From an uncultured Rubripirellula sp. (GTDB lineage: Bacteria > Planctomycetota > Planctomycetia > Pirellulales > Pirellulaceae): a DNA stretch of 63,927 nt. Within the stretch, counting starts at the first letter, position 1; every line of letters begins with the position of its first letter. The notes beneath the pieces are model-generated. The model was given only the letters and a program-made list of their open reading frames with translations. It did no database searches and was not told where the DNA came from. Location: NCBI GenBank assembly GCA_938045805.1, contig CALIBL010000004.1, forward strand, positions 1-63,927, written 5' to 3'. The translations under genes and the position numbers were made by a program. Positions 8,405 through 17,598 of this stretch are shown in pieces.

Positions 8405-10792
8405 TTAAGGATCTAGGTCCGAAAAAGCTTGATTCCCCAGGCCGTATTGCTCCCAGTCTTGGTGGTCGAAATGCCACCATTCAAAGCGATAGACCTGAAA
8501 GCCCTCTTTCTCCATGGCCGATCTCAGTTTTTCGCGGTACCAGCGTTGCCGCGAACTGCCACCTGGATAATCGGCGTAAGAGCGCTCGGAAAATTCGTCG
8601 TATCCCGACGGCATTCGAACCGGCTTATCTGAAGACAGGTCAAAGAGCGTTAGATCGACGGCACAGCCCCGATTGTGCCGAGAACCACTCGTTGGATTTG
8701 CCACAAAGTGTTTCAACTCCCCCGGGGTTGCGTCCCAAAACATCTTGGTGACAGCCCATGGTCGATACGCGTCATGAATCAACAGCCCTAAACCTTGGCT
8801 CGCCAAACCCCTTTGCACCCGCACCAATGCGGTAGCAGCGGGACGCTGTAAAAATGCCCTCGCTTGATCATAGAACTTCGCTCCCATGAAGTTATCCTCA
8901 CTCGCGTAGCGAATCTCTAGCCGGAACGAAGGATCCAAGTCGATCAGTTCTCGTAAGTCAGACGGACGAACATCACGTTGCTCCGTCGGCGGTTTTGCTT
9001 GACTGGCGCGGGCACGCAGCGCAATAATTGACTCGAGCGGCTCGATCTTAAAAGAGCCGCCATCACTTGGGCCACTACTTCGTCGATCAAACTGCACACT
9101 TGCAACAACCGCATGACTCACTTCGTCGTTTGAATCTCTAACGAAGCGGATTTTCTCACCGTGATAAAGCCCCCAATCAGGGAATCCAAAAAGATCCTCC
9201 CCGAGTTCCTCGAGTGGGTAGCAATAGAACCACTCCACCAAAGCGTGAAGCTTGCCGTGCCGTTCGATGATGTAAAGCACATTGTGATCCCAACCGTATT
9301 CCCCAATCATCGCGTTCCATCTCAAGGGAGGCGAAGCGGGAATTTCAGATGGATCAACTCGTTCGAACACTCGCCCCGATAGATCAAGCTTATCATCGAC
9401 CAGTTTGACCGCTCCACCAAATCCATGCTCGTCGTCAAACACGAACTCACCGCTCGTCGAATTCACGCGAACTTTCCGAAGAAGACTGCCGCTGCGCAAC
9501 CACAACTGACTAGCGCGAAGACGAACCTCCACGACCGAAGAAGATTCATCACCACGATAATCCCCGACAAAGGACAGTGCACGAGACTCATCCGGGGCAA
9601 CGGCCTTACGATATTTCGGTAACGGCTTTCGCTGCTGATGAGCCAGAAGGACGCGAAGTGAGTAATCCGTAAGCCTCTTCACAACACCGTTCACGCCATC
9701 CAACGCAGCCACTGCTACGACTCCTAAATCGTTATCCGGAAGGAGCGTTAACTGGGTGGAAAATCCATAAACTGCCCCACCGTGACCCACCTGACGATGC
9801 CCATCAAACTCTCCCAGATGAAAACCAAGTCCAAACGAGGTCGTCGTGCCATTGCTCGTCAGTGCTGGAGAGAACATTTCATCAATGACATCGCCCCCCG
9901 GTAGCCCATTCCAATCACCTCTCATTGGATCCATCAGGTAAACCAAAAATCGAGCGAGATCATCGACACTGGAATAGAGATTACCCGCTGGTCCTGTTCC
10001 CAATAAGAAATTAGGCGCAACAAAAGGGTCACGACCATCGTCGGCACGCATCCATCCCGTTACTAACTGACCTCGCATCTCTTTGGACACTTCAAATCCA
10101 CTCTCCTGCAATGAAAGGGGTTCAAAAATGGCCCGGCGAACATAGCGGGGATGACTGTCTCCCAACTTTTTCTCGAGGATGGCTCCAACCACCGCCAATG
10201 CAGCGTTGGAATACTTCGTTCTCTTACCCGGAGGATAAACCAACTCCGTTTGGTTGAGACTCTCCAAGGTTAGCGCAAGACTCGGTTCCGTGGGGTCAAA
10301 ATAATTCCCAACCGGCGGTTCACGAACCAGTCCCGATAGATGAGACATCATTTGACGAATCGTCAGATCCGAGGAAAGATCGACGGAGAAACCACTCGGT
10401 ACCATCGGGCGAAACGTCGGGAGATGCTTTGATACAGGATCATCTAAATTCAACGCCCCTTGCTCAACAAGTTGCATAATGGCCAGATCCGTAAACAACT
10501 TCGATACTGAACCAACTCGATAGATGGAACGAGAAGTTGCTGGAATTCGGCGTTCCTCATCTTGGAAACCGTACCCCTCAGACCACAGCGGAACACCATC
10601 TTTCACGACTGCGATTGAGAACGCAGGCAACTGCTTCTGCTCACATTCATACCGAATAGCCGAATCAATCGCCTCTACAACTTCGGAATGATTAACGGAG
10701 ACGGGTGCCACCTGTTGGGCGCAGCAAGCTCTTGCCAAACAAAGATTGGCAACCCAAAAAAAGAGCCAAGTCGAGCGATACTTCACATTCAC
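8405..10792 (-). CDS. Exported serine beta-lactamase-like hydrolase fused to a VanX-type D-Ala-D-Ala dipeptidase
   Basis: A protein of 795 residues with a signal peptide (hydrophobic 8-25, AQQ cleavage). Residues about 35-390 are a class C beta-lactamase/penicillin-binding fold. The catalytic S95-V-S-K98, Y194-S-N196 and H337-G-G339 motifs are all present. A beta-rich region of about 200 residues follows. The last 190 residues are a peptidase M15D domain: HDAYRPW, S704-R-H706-N-R-G-C-A-V-D713 (zinc His and Asp) and E771-W-W-H774 (catalytic Glu and zinc His). VanX enzymes cleave D-Ala-D-Ala dipeptide, while the hydrolase half could be a D-alanyl peptidase or esterase. The combination suggests trimming of peptidoglycan or D-amino-acid peptides outside the cell. 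No frame break separates the halves, so it is a true fusion. Confidence 0.88.
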   Translation of the reverse strand: MNVKYRSTWLFFWVANLCLARACCAQQVAPVSVNHSEVVEAIDSAIRYECEQKQLPAFSIAVVKDGVPLWSEGYGFQDEERRIPATSRSIYRVGSVSKLFTDLAIMQLVEQGALNLDDPVSKHLPTFRPMVPSGFSVDLSSDLTIRQMMSHLSGLVREPPVGNYFDPTEPSLALTLESLNQTELVYPPGKRTKYSNAALAVVGAILEKKLGDSHPRYVRRAIFEPLSLQESGFEVSKEMRGQLVTGWMRADDGRDPFVAPNFLLGTGPAGNLYSSVDDLARFLVYLMDPMRGDWNGLPGGDVIDEMFSPALTSNGTTTSFGLGFHLGEFDGHRQVGHGGAVYGFSTQLTLLPDNDLGVVAVAALDGVNGVVKRLTDYSLRVLLAHQQRKPLPKYRKAVAPDESRALSFVGDYRGDESSSVVEVRLRASQLWLRSGSLLRKVRVNSTSGEFVFDDEHGFGGAVKLVDDKLDLSGRVFERVDPSEIPASPPLRWNAMIGEYGWDHNVLYIIERHGKLHALVEWFYCYPLEELGEDLFGFPDWGLYHGEKIRFVRDSNDEVSHAVVASVQFDRRSSGPSDGGSFKIEPLESIIALRARASQAKPPTEQRDVRPSDLRELIDLDPSFRLEIRYASEDNFMGAKFYDQARAFLQRPAATALVRVQRGLASQGLGLLIHDAYRPWAVTKMFWDATPGELKHFVANPTSGSRHNRGCAVDLTLFDLSSDKPVRMPSGYDEFSERSYADYPGGSSRQRWYREKLRSAMEKEGFQVYRFEWWHFDHQDWEQYGLGNQAFSDLDP

Positions 10793-11034
10793 AATTAAAA
10801 ATCCCTGAAGAACGTGGAGTCCACGGCCAGAATTTGAGACGGGCCTTTATAACACTTCCACCACCTTCATGATAAAACATCATGGCCGCTCTCGCTCAAC
10901 AGCAAGACGACTCAAGTATTTTGCGACGCCGTGGATTGTGAGCCGAAACACAAATTTGAATCGCTAGCACACATTTGTGCACGAAACGAAGCGGCAACTT
11001 CCATTTTTCAACTAAGTAAGACGAGAAAACAAAA

Positions 11035-12393
11035 GTGAAACACGAAACCATTCGGTTCCTCGCGAGCGCAATCTTCTTCGTCCAACTCGAATTCTATGTC
11101 GCGGCACAAAGCGGCCCGAACCCATCCGCTGCGCCAACACAAGAATTAGCTGCAACGTCGACGATGAAACAATTTGTCGATCGCCCCGAGCCCGAATATG
11201 CATGGTCGCACATTGGATCAACCCAAAACTCATACGGAACCATTCACCAGCTGCGAGTCATTTCGCAAGTTTGGAATGACAAGAAATGGCAACACGCCGT
11301 TGAAGTATACGAACCTAAACACACAAAGCACCGAGAGCATGCACTCCTGTTCGTCACCGGTGGCAGCGAAGTCAAGGAACCGAGCCCATCTGAAATCGAG
11401 AGAGGCCTGACCCTTGCAAATCAATGTGGTGCTGCGGTGGTCATGCTGCATCAAGTACCAAATCAACCATTGCTTGGTGGACGCAAAGAAGATGACCTCA
11501 TCTCTGAGACCTGGCTACGCTACCTCGAAACGGGGGACCCAAACTGGCCACTACTTTTCCCGATGGTTAAAAGTGCCGTCAAAACCTTGGATTCTGTTGA
11601 GGCATTTTCTGAGAACCAACTTGGAAGAGGAATCAAACATTTCGTGATCACTGGAGCATCAAAGCGGGGCTGGACCAGTTGGCTTACCCCTGTGGTGGAT
11701 AAGAGAATTGTTGCAACTGCACCGATTGTGATTGACGTTCTCAACTTTCGTGAGCAAATGAAACATCAACTCGAGAGTTGGGGTGAATACAGCCTTCAAA
11801 TTCGGGATTACACGAGCAAGGGGCTCGTCAAAGGGACGCAGGAAATTGAATCCTCAAGGGAAGCACAACTCCGTACGCTGATGGATCCGTTTTCATATCG
11901 CGATCAGTTAAAACTCCCAAAACTTCTTATCGTCGGAACCAATGATCCATACTGGACCGCTGATGCGATGAACCTCTATTGGGATGACCTCATCGGACCA
12001 AAATTCATCAGCCAACACCCCAACGCTGGACACGGCCTTGAGGGTTCACAAGAACAAGCGATGCAAACCCTTGCGATGTTTTTCCAACACGTTGCGTCCA
12101 ACCGCCCCCTCCCAAAAATTGACTGGAAACCAATCGAAACTCCTTCTTCAATTGGAATCCAATTAACGTGTGACGTACCAGCCCAGCGGGTCAAGCTTTG
12201 GTACGCAAATTCAGAGGACGGGGACTTCAGAGATGAACACTGGCAAGCTGTCGCAAGCACATTAACGGACGATCAATGGTTCGGACAGATCAAGAAAAAT
12301 GCAGCAGGTCAACAAGCCCTCTTTGCGGAGATTCAATTCTCAACAGACGATCGAACATGGTCTTTAACAACTCTCGTCTATCGATTCCCTTGA
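11035..12393 (+). CDS. PhoPQ-activated pathogenicity-related (PqaA-like) alpha/beta hydrolase
   Basis: A protein of 452 residues with an N-terminal export signal (LASAIFFVQLEFYVAAQS). It fits the PhoPQ-activated protein family. ALLFVTGGS opens the hydrolase core, AAVVMLHQVPNQPL follows, and FVITGASKRGWTSWL carries the G-x-S-x-(R/G)-G elbow of the family with Ser as likely nucleophile. PIVIDVLNF and LIVGTNDPYW come next (acid region) and PNAGHGLEG carries the likely catalytic His. The family name comes from a Salmonella gene; its substrate is unknown. Planctomycetes carry several copies among polysaccharide-degradation genes. It is divergent from the VanX-fusion gene, with 242 bases between the two starts, and followed by an intrinsic terminator. 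Confidence 0.88.
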   Translation: MKHETIRFLASAIFFVQLEFYVAAQSGPNPSAAPTQELAATSTMKQFVDRPEPEYAWSHIGSTQNSYGTIHQLRVISQVWNDKKWQHAVEVYEPKHTKHREHALLFVTGGSEVKEPSPSEIERGLTLANQCGAAVVMLHQVPNQPLLGGRKEDDLISETWLRYLETGDPNWPLLFPMVKSAVKTLDSVEAFSENQLGRGIKHFVITGASKRGWTSWLTPVVDKRIVATAPIVIDVLNFREQMKHQLESWGEYSLQIRDYTSKGLVKGTQEIESSREAQLRTLMDPFSYRDQLKLPKLLIVGTNDPYWTADAMNLYWDDLIGPKFISQHPNAGHGLEGSQEQAMQTLAMFFQHVASNRPLPKIDWKPIETPSSIGIQLTCDVPAQRVKLWYANSEDGDFRDEHWQAVASTLTDDQWFGQIKKNAAGQQALFAEIQFSTDDRTWSLTTLVYRFP

Positions 12394-12430
12394 TACCAAC
12401 AGTCAACAATTAGTACTGAACGAGCATAAA

Positions 12431-12466
12431 AACAGGGCTCTCCCGCAGGGAGCCCCGTTTTTTGTT
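12431..12466 (+). terminator. Rho-independent terminator after the PqaA-like gene
   Basis: A GC-rich hairpin (GGGCTC arm at 12435, GAGCCC arm at 12450) is followed by GTTTTTTGTTTT on the plus strand. It lies about 40 bases after the stop of the upstream gene and just before the convergent isomerase gene. Confidence 0.8.
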
Positions 12467-12491
12467 TTACATGCCCACTTAAGTTGACCAA

Positions 12492-13322
12492 TTACGCAGC
12501 GGCTTTCATCGCTTTACGAGCAACGGCCACACATTGACGAATCTCCTCGATTGGATCACTTGGGTTCTCTTCATACTCGAGCGAAATCGCGCCGTTGTCG
12601 GGGAATCCAACCGCTTTCAGACCGCGGAAAACCCCTTCGACGTCCAAATGCCCTTCTCCCAAAATCACGCCGTGAGTCTTGTCCTGCATCTCGGCAAAAT
12701 CCTTCAAATGGATCCCGTACAAGCGGCCTTTAAGTAAACGAATGACCTCAGTTGCACCTTGCCCCGACCTGATGTAGTGCCCCAAGTCAGCACAAGCTCC
12801 TATTCGCTCGTCGTACTTCTCAATTGCAGTGAGCACATCAACTGCTTTGTTGTATCGATGACGTGGGCCGTGATTATGAATCGCAACGCGAATATCAAAC
12901 TCTTTGACCAATCCATTGAGACTATCGAACGAATCTGGATCTGGGTCTGCTGTAATCGTCGGGATCCCTAGGGCTTTAGCAAATTCAAATAGCTGACGAT
13001 TTGCAGCCGCATCCTTAGTGAAACGATTGACGCCGTGTGCTGAAATTGACATCCCAAGATCAGCCACCTTCTTTTTAACCGCCGTGAGTTCATCCATCGA
13101 TGCGGTCGTCGACAACATACCGCTGTAAAACTCAACCTGCTCAAACCCTAAGCTAGCCGCATGTTTGAGAGCTTCATCTGCGTTATAGCCTCGCAGGGAG
13201 TACAACTGAATCCCTAACTTAAAACCTGATTGCTTCGCAGCGAATGCCGCACCGGGCAAGCACGCGCCGGCAACTAGCGTGGAAGATGCAGCTAAGAACT
13301 GGCGACGATTCGATACGGTCAT
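12492..13322 (-). CDS. Exported sugar phosphate isomerase/epimerase (TIM barrel)
   Basis: A protein of 276 residues. The N-terminus NRRQFLAASSTLVAGACLPG is a twin-arginine signal, apparently with a lipobox-like Cys at its end. The barrel shows LGIQLYSLRGYN, FEQVEFYSGM, MSISAHGVNRF, IRVAIHNHGPRHRYN (metal-ligand His strand), IGACADLGHYIRSG, YGIHLKDFAEM and ISLEYEENP. These are standard AP-endonuclease-2/sugar isomerase strands. Members of this type in planctomycetes are usually exported and uncharacterised. It is transcribed alone, its 3' end facing the terminator of the PqaA-like gene. Confidence 0.88.
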   Translation of the reverse strand: MTVSNRRQFLAASSTLVAGACLPGAAFAAKQSGFKLGIQLYSLRGYNADEALKHAASLGFEQVEFYSGMLSTTASMDELTAVKKKVADLGMSISAHGVNRFTKDAAANRQLFEFAKALGIPTITADPDPDSFDSLNGLVKEFDIRVAIHNHGPRHRYNKAVDVLTAIEKYDERIGACADLGHYIRSGQGATEVIRLLKGRLYGIHLKDFAEMQDKTHGVILGEGHLDVEGVFRGLKAVGFPDNGAISLEYEENPSDPIEEIRQCVAVARKAMKAAA

Positions 13323-13604
13323 GAAATGCTCGTTGAGAAAGGTGGACTGTGGATTAAAAACAGATCAAACGTGATCCGAGCGAACACAATTTCGCCATGC
13401 GATTGAAGTGTTGGAATCCAATTCGGTCGTCGCAGGCACGCAAGAATCAGCAAGGCAGATCTTAGCAGAATCTTGGTACAGCGTTCTACGAGTTGATTGG
13501 CGCAAGATTGATTAAGCGTTTGAACCGATTTCCTCGGTCCTTCGCCAACGAGACTTCGACCCTAGATGGGTGAGTCAATTTACCAGCGAGGCAGATAGAA
13601 AAGT

Positions 13605-13676
13605 GAGGGTGCTGGGACTCGAACCCAGGACCAACGGATTAAAAGTCCGTTGCTCTACCGACTGAGCTACACCCTC
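13605..13676 (-). tRNA. tRNA-Lys(TTT)
   Basis: Read on the minus strand it folds into a full cloverleaf. A 7-bp acceptor (GAGGGTG with CACCCTC), a D arm with AGCTCAGTCGGTAGAGC, an anticodon stem ACGGA/TCCGT with loop CTTTTAA (anticodon TTT) and a T arm with GGTTCGAGTCC. The 3' CCA is not encoded. Confidence 0.97.
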
Positions 13677-13796
13677 TCGCGATGTAGACCGCCAATTTTT
13701 TCGGCAATTAACATCACGTTGTGATCCAAGTATAACGCTTTAGAACGTTTCTTCCATCCGCCGTGATTGTCCAAACTGACAATACAGCGAGCGAGC

Positions 13797-13884
13797 GGGG
13801 CGGACAGGATTCGAACCTGCGGAACCGGTTTCCCGGTTCACCGATTTAGCAAACCGGCGCTTTCGACCACTCAGCCACCACCCC
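13797..13884 (-). tRNA. tRNA-Ser(GCT)
   Basis: An 88-base class II tRNA on the minus strand. Acceptor GGGGTGG pairs with CCGCCCC (one G-U). The anticodon loop TTGCTAA gives anticodon GCT. A long variable arm (GAACCGGGAAACCGGTTC) is typical of tRNA-Ser. The T arm has GGTTCGAATCC. CCA is not encoded. It lies 120 bases from tRNA-Lys on the same strand. Confidence 0.97.
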
Positions 13885-14499
13885 AAAAATCCGTTGCCGA
13901 AACAGAAGGAATCATGTTCCTTCAAGAGCATTTCAGCTCTACGATTCCTCTTCATCGGCAAAGTACACCAGCAAATCCAGTCCGATCTGACTCGGCGACC
14001 TTTTGAGATCTTCAGAAGCGAAACCACGAAATCGATCGAGCGGATCATTATCTTGATCATCACTTAAGACAAAAAATCGGGGTTCACTGAATCCCTGTGT
14101 GCGAGAATTGTGTGAAATTCAGCAGACTTCTGCAACCCTCTGAAGAAAAACAATCCAAAACAGTAATTTTGAGCGATAAAATCCCGTAAATCTTGGAAGA
14201 TCGATGTGTTCCCAACGCCAGCACGAAACATATCAACATCTTGCCCACACCTGAATAACAAGACAAAAGAATTAGAAAAGACGGGCGACAACCTGATTTC
14301 CAATCTGAACCTACCGGACAATGCCAGATCGCTTCCACCTCTAGGGATCCTCACCGATACAACCGCCAGCCCGCGCGATCTTTGAATCCTGACGTCCCCA
14401 GCCTTAGGCAGTATCCTTTGTTCTGCAGTCTGTATTAGTCATCGTGATCTTACCGATCTTTACAGCCACAAGATTTTCCGACTTCAGTGATTCAATCGC
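13885..14499. other. Gap of 615 bases between tRNA-Ser and apbE, with a possible gene remnant
   Basis: No intact gene is convincing. On the minus strand, bases about 13937-14070 encode a short acidic stretch (a SDDQDNDPLDRFRGF run, then SQIGLDLLVYFADEEES and a stop) that looks protein-like, but the frame has no ATG before an upstream stop near 14116. It may be the 3' remnant of a decayed gene, or a small gene with an unusual start. The remainder is AT-rich and featureless. Confidence 0.35.
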
Positions 14500-15558
14500 A
14501 TGAGTAGTCCCAACGCGGATCATCCAAATATTGAGTGGAGAAAGATCACATCGCAGTGTGCAGTCAATCTTGATGACGGCAATCATCGACTCCTTACCCA
14601 TATTTCTCACCGAGCGATGGCCACCGACTTCGTGGCAATTCTCCCAGATGAAAATCCGGCACATATTGAATTGACGGTTGATGCCCTTGAAGAGCTCAAT
14701 CGCATCGAATCCAAACTTACCGTCTACCAACCCGAAAGCGAGATCTCGCAAGTCAATCGATTTGCGGCCAAACACCCAGTTGCAGTCTCTTGGTCCACCT
14801 TTCAACTGCTGGGACGAGCCATTGAGTGGAGCCGACGCACTGAGGGAGCCTTTGATATTACCGCCGGCCCGCTCGTTGATGCTTGGGGATTCTCAAAACG
14901 CGAGGGACGCAAACCAACACGCACAGAAGTTGAGACTGCAAGACAGCGGGTTGGCTACCACAAGATCCAACTTGATTCAGCAAAACAGACGGTCCACTTC
15001 ACGGAGGCGGGCATGGCTATCAACCTCGGTGCCATAGGGAAAGGTTTTGCTTTGGATCGGATTGCCGGCCAACTCAAAGAACGTGGGGTGGTGGATTTCT
15101 TGCTGCATGGTGGCAATAGCAGTGTGATCGCGTCCGGCAACCAAGTGGAGAATGATCAAAGAGGTTGGGCAATCGGTCTCGCGCATCCAACCAAGCCCGG
15201 ACACCGACTCACCGGCCTATGGCTGAAAGATCAAGCACTTGGAACCAGTGGTTCGGGGAAGCAGTTTTTTCATCATCGCGGACGAAGGTATGGGCACGTC
15301 ATTGACCCAAGATCGGGTTTCCCAGCCGGCGACCTACAATCTCTCACGACCATAACGGACTCAGCTACTGACGCTGATGCGTGCGCTACAGGCTTATTCG
15401 TAGCGGGTTCAAACGCGGTAAGCCAATGGTCTTCAAAGGAATGGTTTCAGCCGACGATTATGGTTCGAAACGGTGCGCGGCAGGACGCGAGTGAAATTGG
15501 TTGTATCGGAAAGGTGCAGTGGGTCCGTTCGCCCACAAATGAAGAGCGGAATGGATGA
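14500..15558 (+). CDS. apbE: FAD:protein FMN transferase (ApbE)
   Basis: A protein of 352 residues. ApbE attaches FMN through a phosphoester to Thr/Ser of target proteins such as NqrB/NqrC and RnfG, using FAD and Mg2+. Landmarks: AMATDFVAIL near the N-terminus, LNRIESKLTVYQPESEISQVN (the first conserved block), GAFDITAGPLVDAWGF, AINLGAIGKGFALDRI, FLLHGGNSSVIASG (FAD site), GTSGSGKQFF, and HVIDPRSGFPAGD followed by SATDADACATGLFV with the Mg2+-binding Asp residues. No signal peptide or lipobox is seen, unlike many periplasmic ApbE proteins. The first 35 residues are not conserved in style, so the true start may lie further in. No flavinylation target is visible next to it. Confidence 0.9.
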   Translation: MSSPNADHPNIEWRKITSQCAVNLDDGNHRLLTHISHRAMATDFVAILPDENPAHIELTVDALEELNRIESKLTVYQPESEISQVNRFAAKHPVAVSWSTFQLLGRAIEWSRRTEGAFDITAGPLVDAWGFSKREGRKPTRTEVETARQRVGYHKIQLDSAKQTVHFTEAGMAINLGAIGKGFALDRIAGQLKERGVVDFLLHGGNSSVIASGNQVENDQRGWAIGLAHPTKPGHRLTGLWLKDQALGTSGSGKQFFHHRGRRYGHVIDPRSGFPAGDLQSLTTITDSATDADACATGLFVAGSNAVSQWSSKEWFQPTIMVRNGARQDASEIGCIGKVQWVRSPTNEERNG

Positions 15559-15657
15559 CTGCCAACTCACTCCAGCAAACCAAATTGGTGATGACCAAAC
15601 CACCGATCGCTCCAAAGAATCTCACAAGTCTTGGGTTCCAAGTTCTTGAAGCGGTGG

Positions 15658-15888
15658 TTACTCCGGCACGTCCATCTCTTTCAGCGATTTACCTAGCCTC
15701 TTTCGCCCCACAGTTGCATTGCCTCGCTTCGCTCTGCTCTTTGCCTGCTGCCCCAACAACGCGGCCATCTTATCGTTCATTTCCTCGGACTCAGGTGGTG
15801 AGCCAATCTGCTCCATCGCATCGCTAAATCCAAGCAAGACGGATTGCCGAACACCATCGCGAACCCACTCGAAGAAATTCACATTCAT
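15658..15888 (-). CDS. Small conserved-looking hypothetical protein
   Basis: I do not recognise a named family. The 76-residue product from the ATG at 15888 begins NVNFFEWVRDGVRQSVLLGFSDAMEQIG, an amphipathic helical start, and ends in a very basic helix rich in K/R. The acidic-then-basic layout and codon use look like a real cytoplasmic protein. The frame extends upstream to an ATG at 16011 (117 residues), but that part has no coding character. It is convergent with apbE, with about 100 bases between stops. Confidence 0.6.
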   Translation of the reverse strand: MNVNFFEWVRDGVRQSVLLGFSDAMEQIGSPPESEEMNDKMAALLGQQAKSRAKRGNATVGRKRLGKSLKEMDVPE

Positions 15889-16197
15889 CGTAGAAACCCA
15901 GTTTTTCTGTAACCTTGGTCCCGATACGTCTTTTAGCCCGACATCAGGCTTAAAGTTGCCTTGAACAACGAACGAGGGGACAGATCTTGGGGCTCCAGCA
16001 AGGCGATTCAAAAAGACGTCTGAAGGAAAGCACCCAGATCGTCTTGTAGAATGCCAAACAACAGAAAGTCCAGATCAATCTGGGCGATAATGCCTTCAAG
16101 GAAAGACGGAAGACGGTGCGATGCAACAACGCTCGGAAATGAAGTGTAGAAAAAACGATCCACTCACCGAGTCACCCAGCGTGCGAAATTGCCAGCA

Positions 16198-16584
16198 CTA
16201 ACCGAGCCAACCCTTCTTATCGAAACTGGCAATCGCTTTCTCTTGAGTACTTTGGATATCAAAAAGCTTGTTCAGCTTCGTGATTTTAAAGACCTCGAGC
16301 ACATTGGTTTCGACGTCACAAAACTTGAGTTTGACCTGTTTCGCTGCGCAAGTCTTATTCAGTGTCACAAGCTTTGTGATCATTGCTGATGACATGAACT
16401 GAACACCCGTAAAATTCAGCAACATCTTCTGATTGGCTGCAGTGGAAACCGCTTCCAACAACTCCTTACCGACCTGCTCAATCCGCTGCGTGTCGAGAAT
16501 CTTGCTGTCAGTAAAACCAGCGACAAGAACTTCACCACTAAATTGAGTTGTAATCGCAGCCATAAAATTCTGTTCCAAGTTCAA
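16198..16584 (-). CDS. STAS-domain protein (anti-sigma factor antagonist-like)
   Basis: A protein of 128 residues made of a single STAS domain. FSGEVLVAGFTD is the first strand pair, LLNFTGVQFMSSAMITKLVTLNK the central strand and helix, and VKLKFCDVETNVLEVFKIT the third strand and helix. In SpoIIAA/RsbV-type proteins a Ser in the (D/G)-(V/L)-x-(F/Y)-(M/I)-(D/S)-S-(S/A) segment is phosphorylated by an anti-sigma kinase. Here the F-M-S-S-A segment at about residues 64-68 keeps a phosphorylatable Ser. An adjacent kinase is not present. It is 146 bases downstream of the unknown gene at 16731 on the same strand and may share its transcript. Planctomycetes have many free STAS proteins. Confidence 0.85.
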   Translation of the reverse strand: MNLEQNFMAAITTQFSGEVLVAGFTDSKILDTQRIEQVGKELLEAVSTAANQKMLLNFTGVQFMSSAMITKLVTLNKTCAAKQVKLKFCDVETNVLEVFKITKLNKLFDIQSTQEKAIASFDKKGWLG

Positions 16585-16730
16585 TAATGAAGAGAAGCAA
16601 AGAGGCCCCAGACCATCATCGCGACGCTAACAGCGTATCAGGGTTGCTCGTGGAAAGCAATTCAGACCAGCATTGTTGCTGGCAAACCCAAAATCGAAGG
16701 AATACTGGCATCATCGCACCGCTTCGAGGA

Positions 16731-17462
16731 TCAAAGATCAGATTGGTCAAGCTCATCCACCAACGCATCTAAATCTAGCTTATTTTTAGAGGCTTGGTGT
16801 GACGGATGACCTAGAATTCTCGAGGTCTCATCTCCATCCGATGCTTGCGAAACCGGTAAAGACTCACTTTTCAGATCATCCCCAACTGATCGTGCCTGCC
16901 TTTTCGCATCGAGTCCCCCCAGAAGCTGACCTTGCTGCGAACGGGGCTCCACCAAAGAAGGGCGACTCGCCCCCCTCTCGCCCAAAACACCTAGTTGAAC
17001 CGTTTTGACTTGCTGTCCCGCTTGGATCTGAACCAAGGTAGACAAAATAACTGGTACCGAGCCCGCGACTCGGAGATCGATCAGGTAGACCCGTCGCTGA
17101 CCCGCCGGCACTTGCACGGGGTCGCGATCTAATGCATGAGGGGATCGTGAACCAGAAAGCCCCAAATCGCCCCAAGACTGAAGCACTTCCTCTACCGAGT
17201 TCCAATCAAGAATGACGGTGTCCCCCTGAAGTGCCTCAAGCGTCAATCGATCGGTGGCCTCGGTCGATAAACTCGACAGAGGCTCAACTAAAACGAGATC
17301 AAAACCAGGTGACCCAATGAGTTCACCCACCAGTTGATCAACCAGTCGCTCAGCGGCGGCGTTGGGAGGTCGGGTCTGGATTAAAATGACGGGCAGGCGG
17401 GCGGCCATGATCAAAAGCTCGATATCGCGTTTATTACTACCGTATACAACCAACCGAGCCAT
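16731..17462 (-). CDS. Uncharacterised protein of the arrestin-like/ATPase cluster
   Basis: I do not recognise the family. The 243-residue product starts with MARLVVYGSNKRDIELLIMAARLPVILIQTRPP. This is an alternating strand-helix pattern like a Rossmann or response-regulator-type fold. It continues with FDLVLVEPLSSL and GDTVILDWNSVEEVLQSWG, and a second hydrophobic strand RRVYLIDLRVAGSVPVILSTLVQI. The last 80 residues are polar and probably disordered. There is no signal peptide or membrane segment. It follows the ATPase gene after 136 bases on the same strand and is probably co-transcribed, which suggests a role with the ATPase and the two arrestin-like proteins. Confidence 0.65.
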   Translation of the reverse strand: MARLVVYGSNKRDIELLIMAARLPVILIQTRPPNAAAERLVDQLVGELIGSPGFDLVLVEPLSSLSTEATDRLTLEALQGDTVILDWNSVEEVLQSWGDLGLSGSRSPHALDRDPVQVPAGQRRVYLIDLRVAGSVPVILSTLVQIQAGQQVKTVQLGVLGERGASRPSLVEPRSQQGQLLGGLDAKRQARSVGDDLKSESLPVSQASDGDETSRILGHPSHQASKNKLDLDALVDELDQSDL

Positions 17463-17598
17463 TGCTGACGATCTCCAACTGGCTCAATTTGCCGCCGATT
17501 TCATTGACAGCTAGTCCAAACTGCAGTGGCCTTCGCAAAATGTTCCATTGGCGGAACTCTTCACTCTAGAGTTGATTCTCTTTAAAAGCATCCCCCCA

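Noticed and set aside
7401..13322. Possible gene duplication of the two TIM-barrel isomerase genes
   Set aside because: They share only superfamily-level motifs and lie on opposite strands; not a recent duplication.
14064..14354. Minus-strand frame of 96 codons in the gap before apbE
   Set aside because: Low coding character with scattered aromatic and basic residues; overlaps the better fragment in another frame.
15555..15827. Plus-strand frame starting inside the apbE stop
   Set aside because: It overlaps the more convincing minus-strand small gene at 15658 and has no coherent protein pattern.
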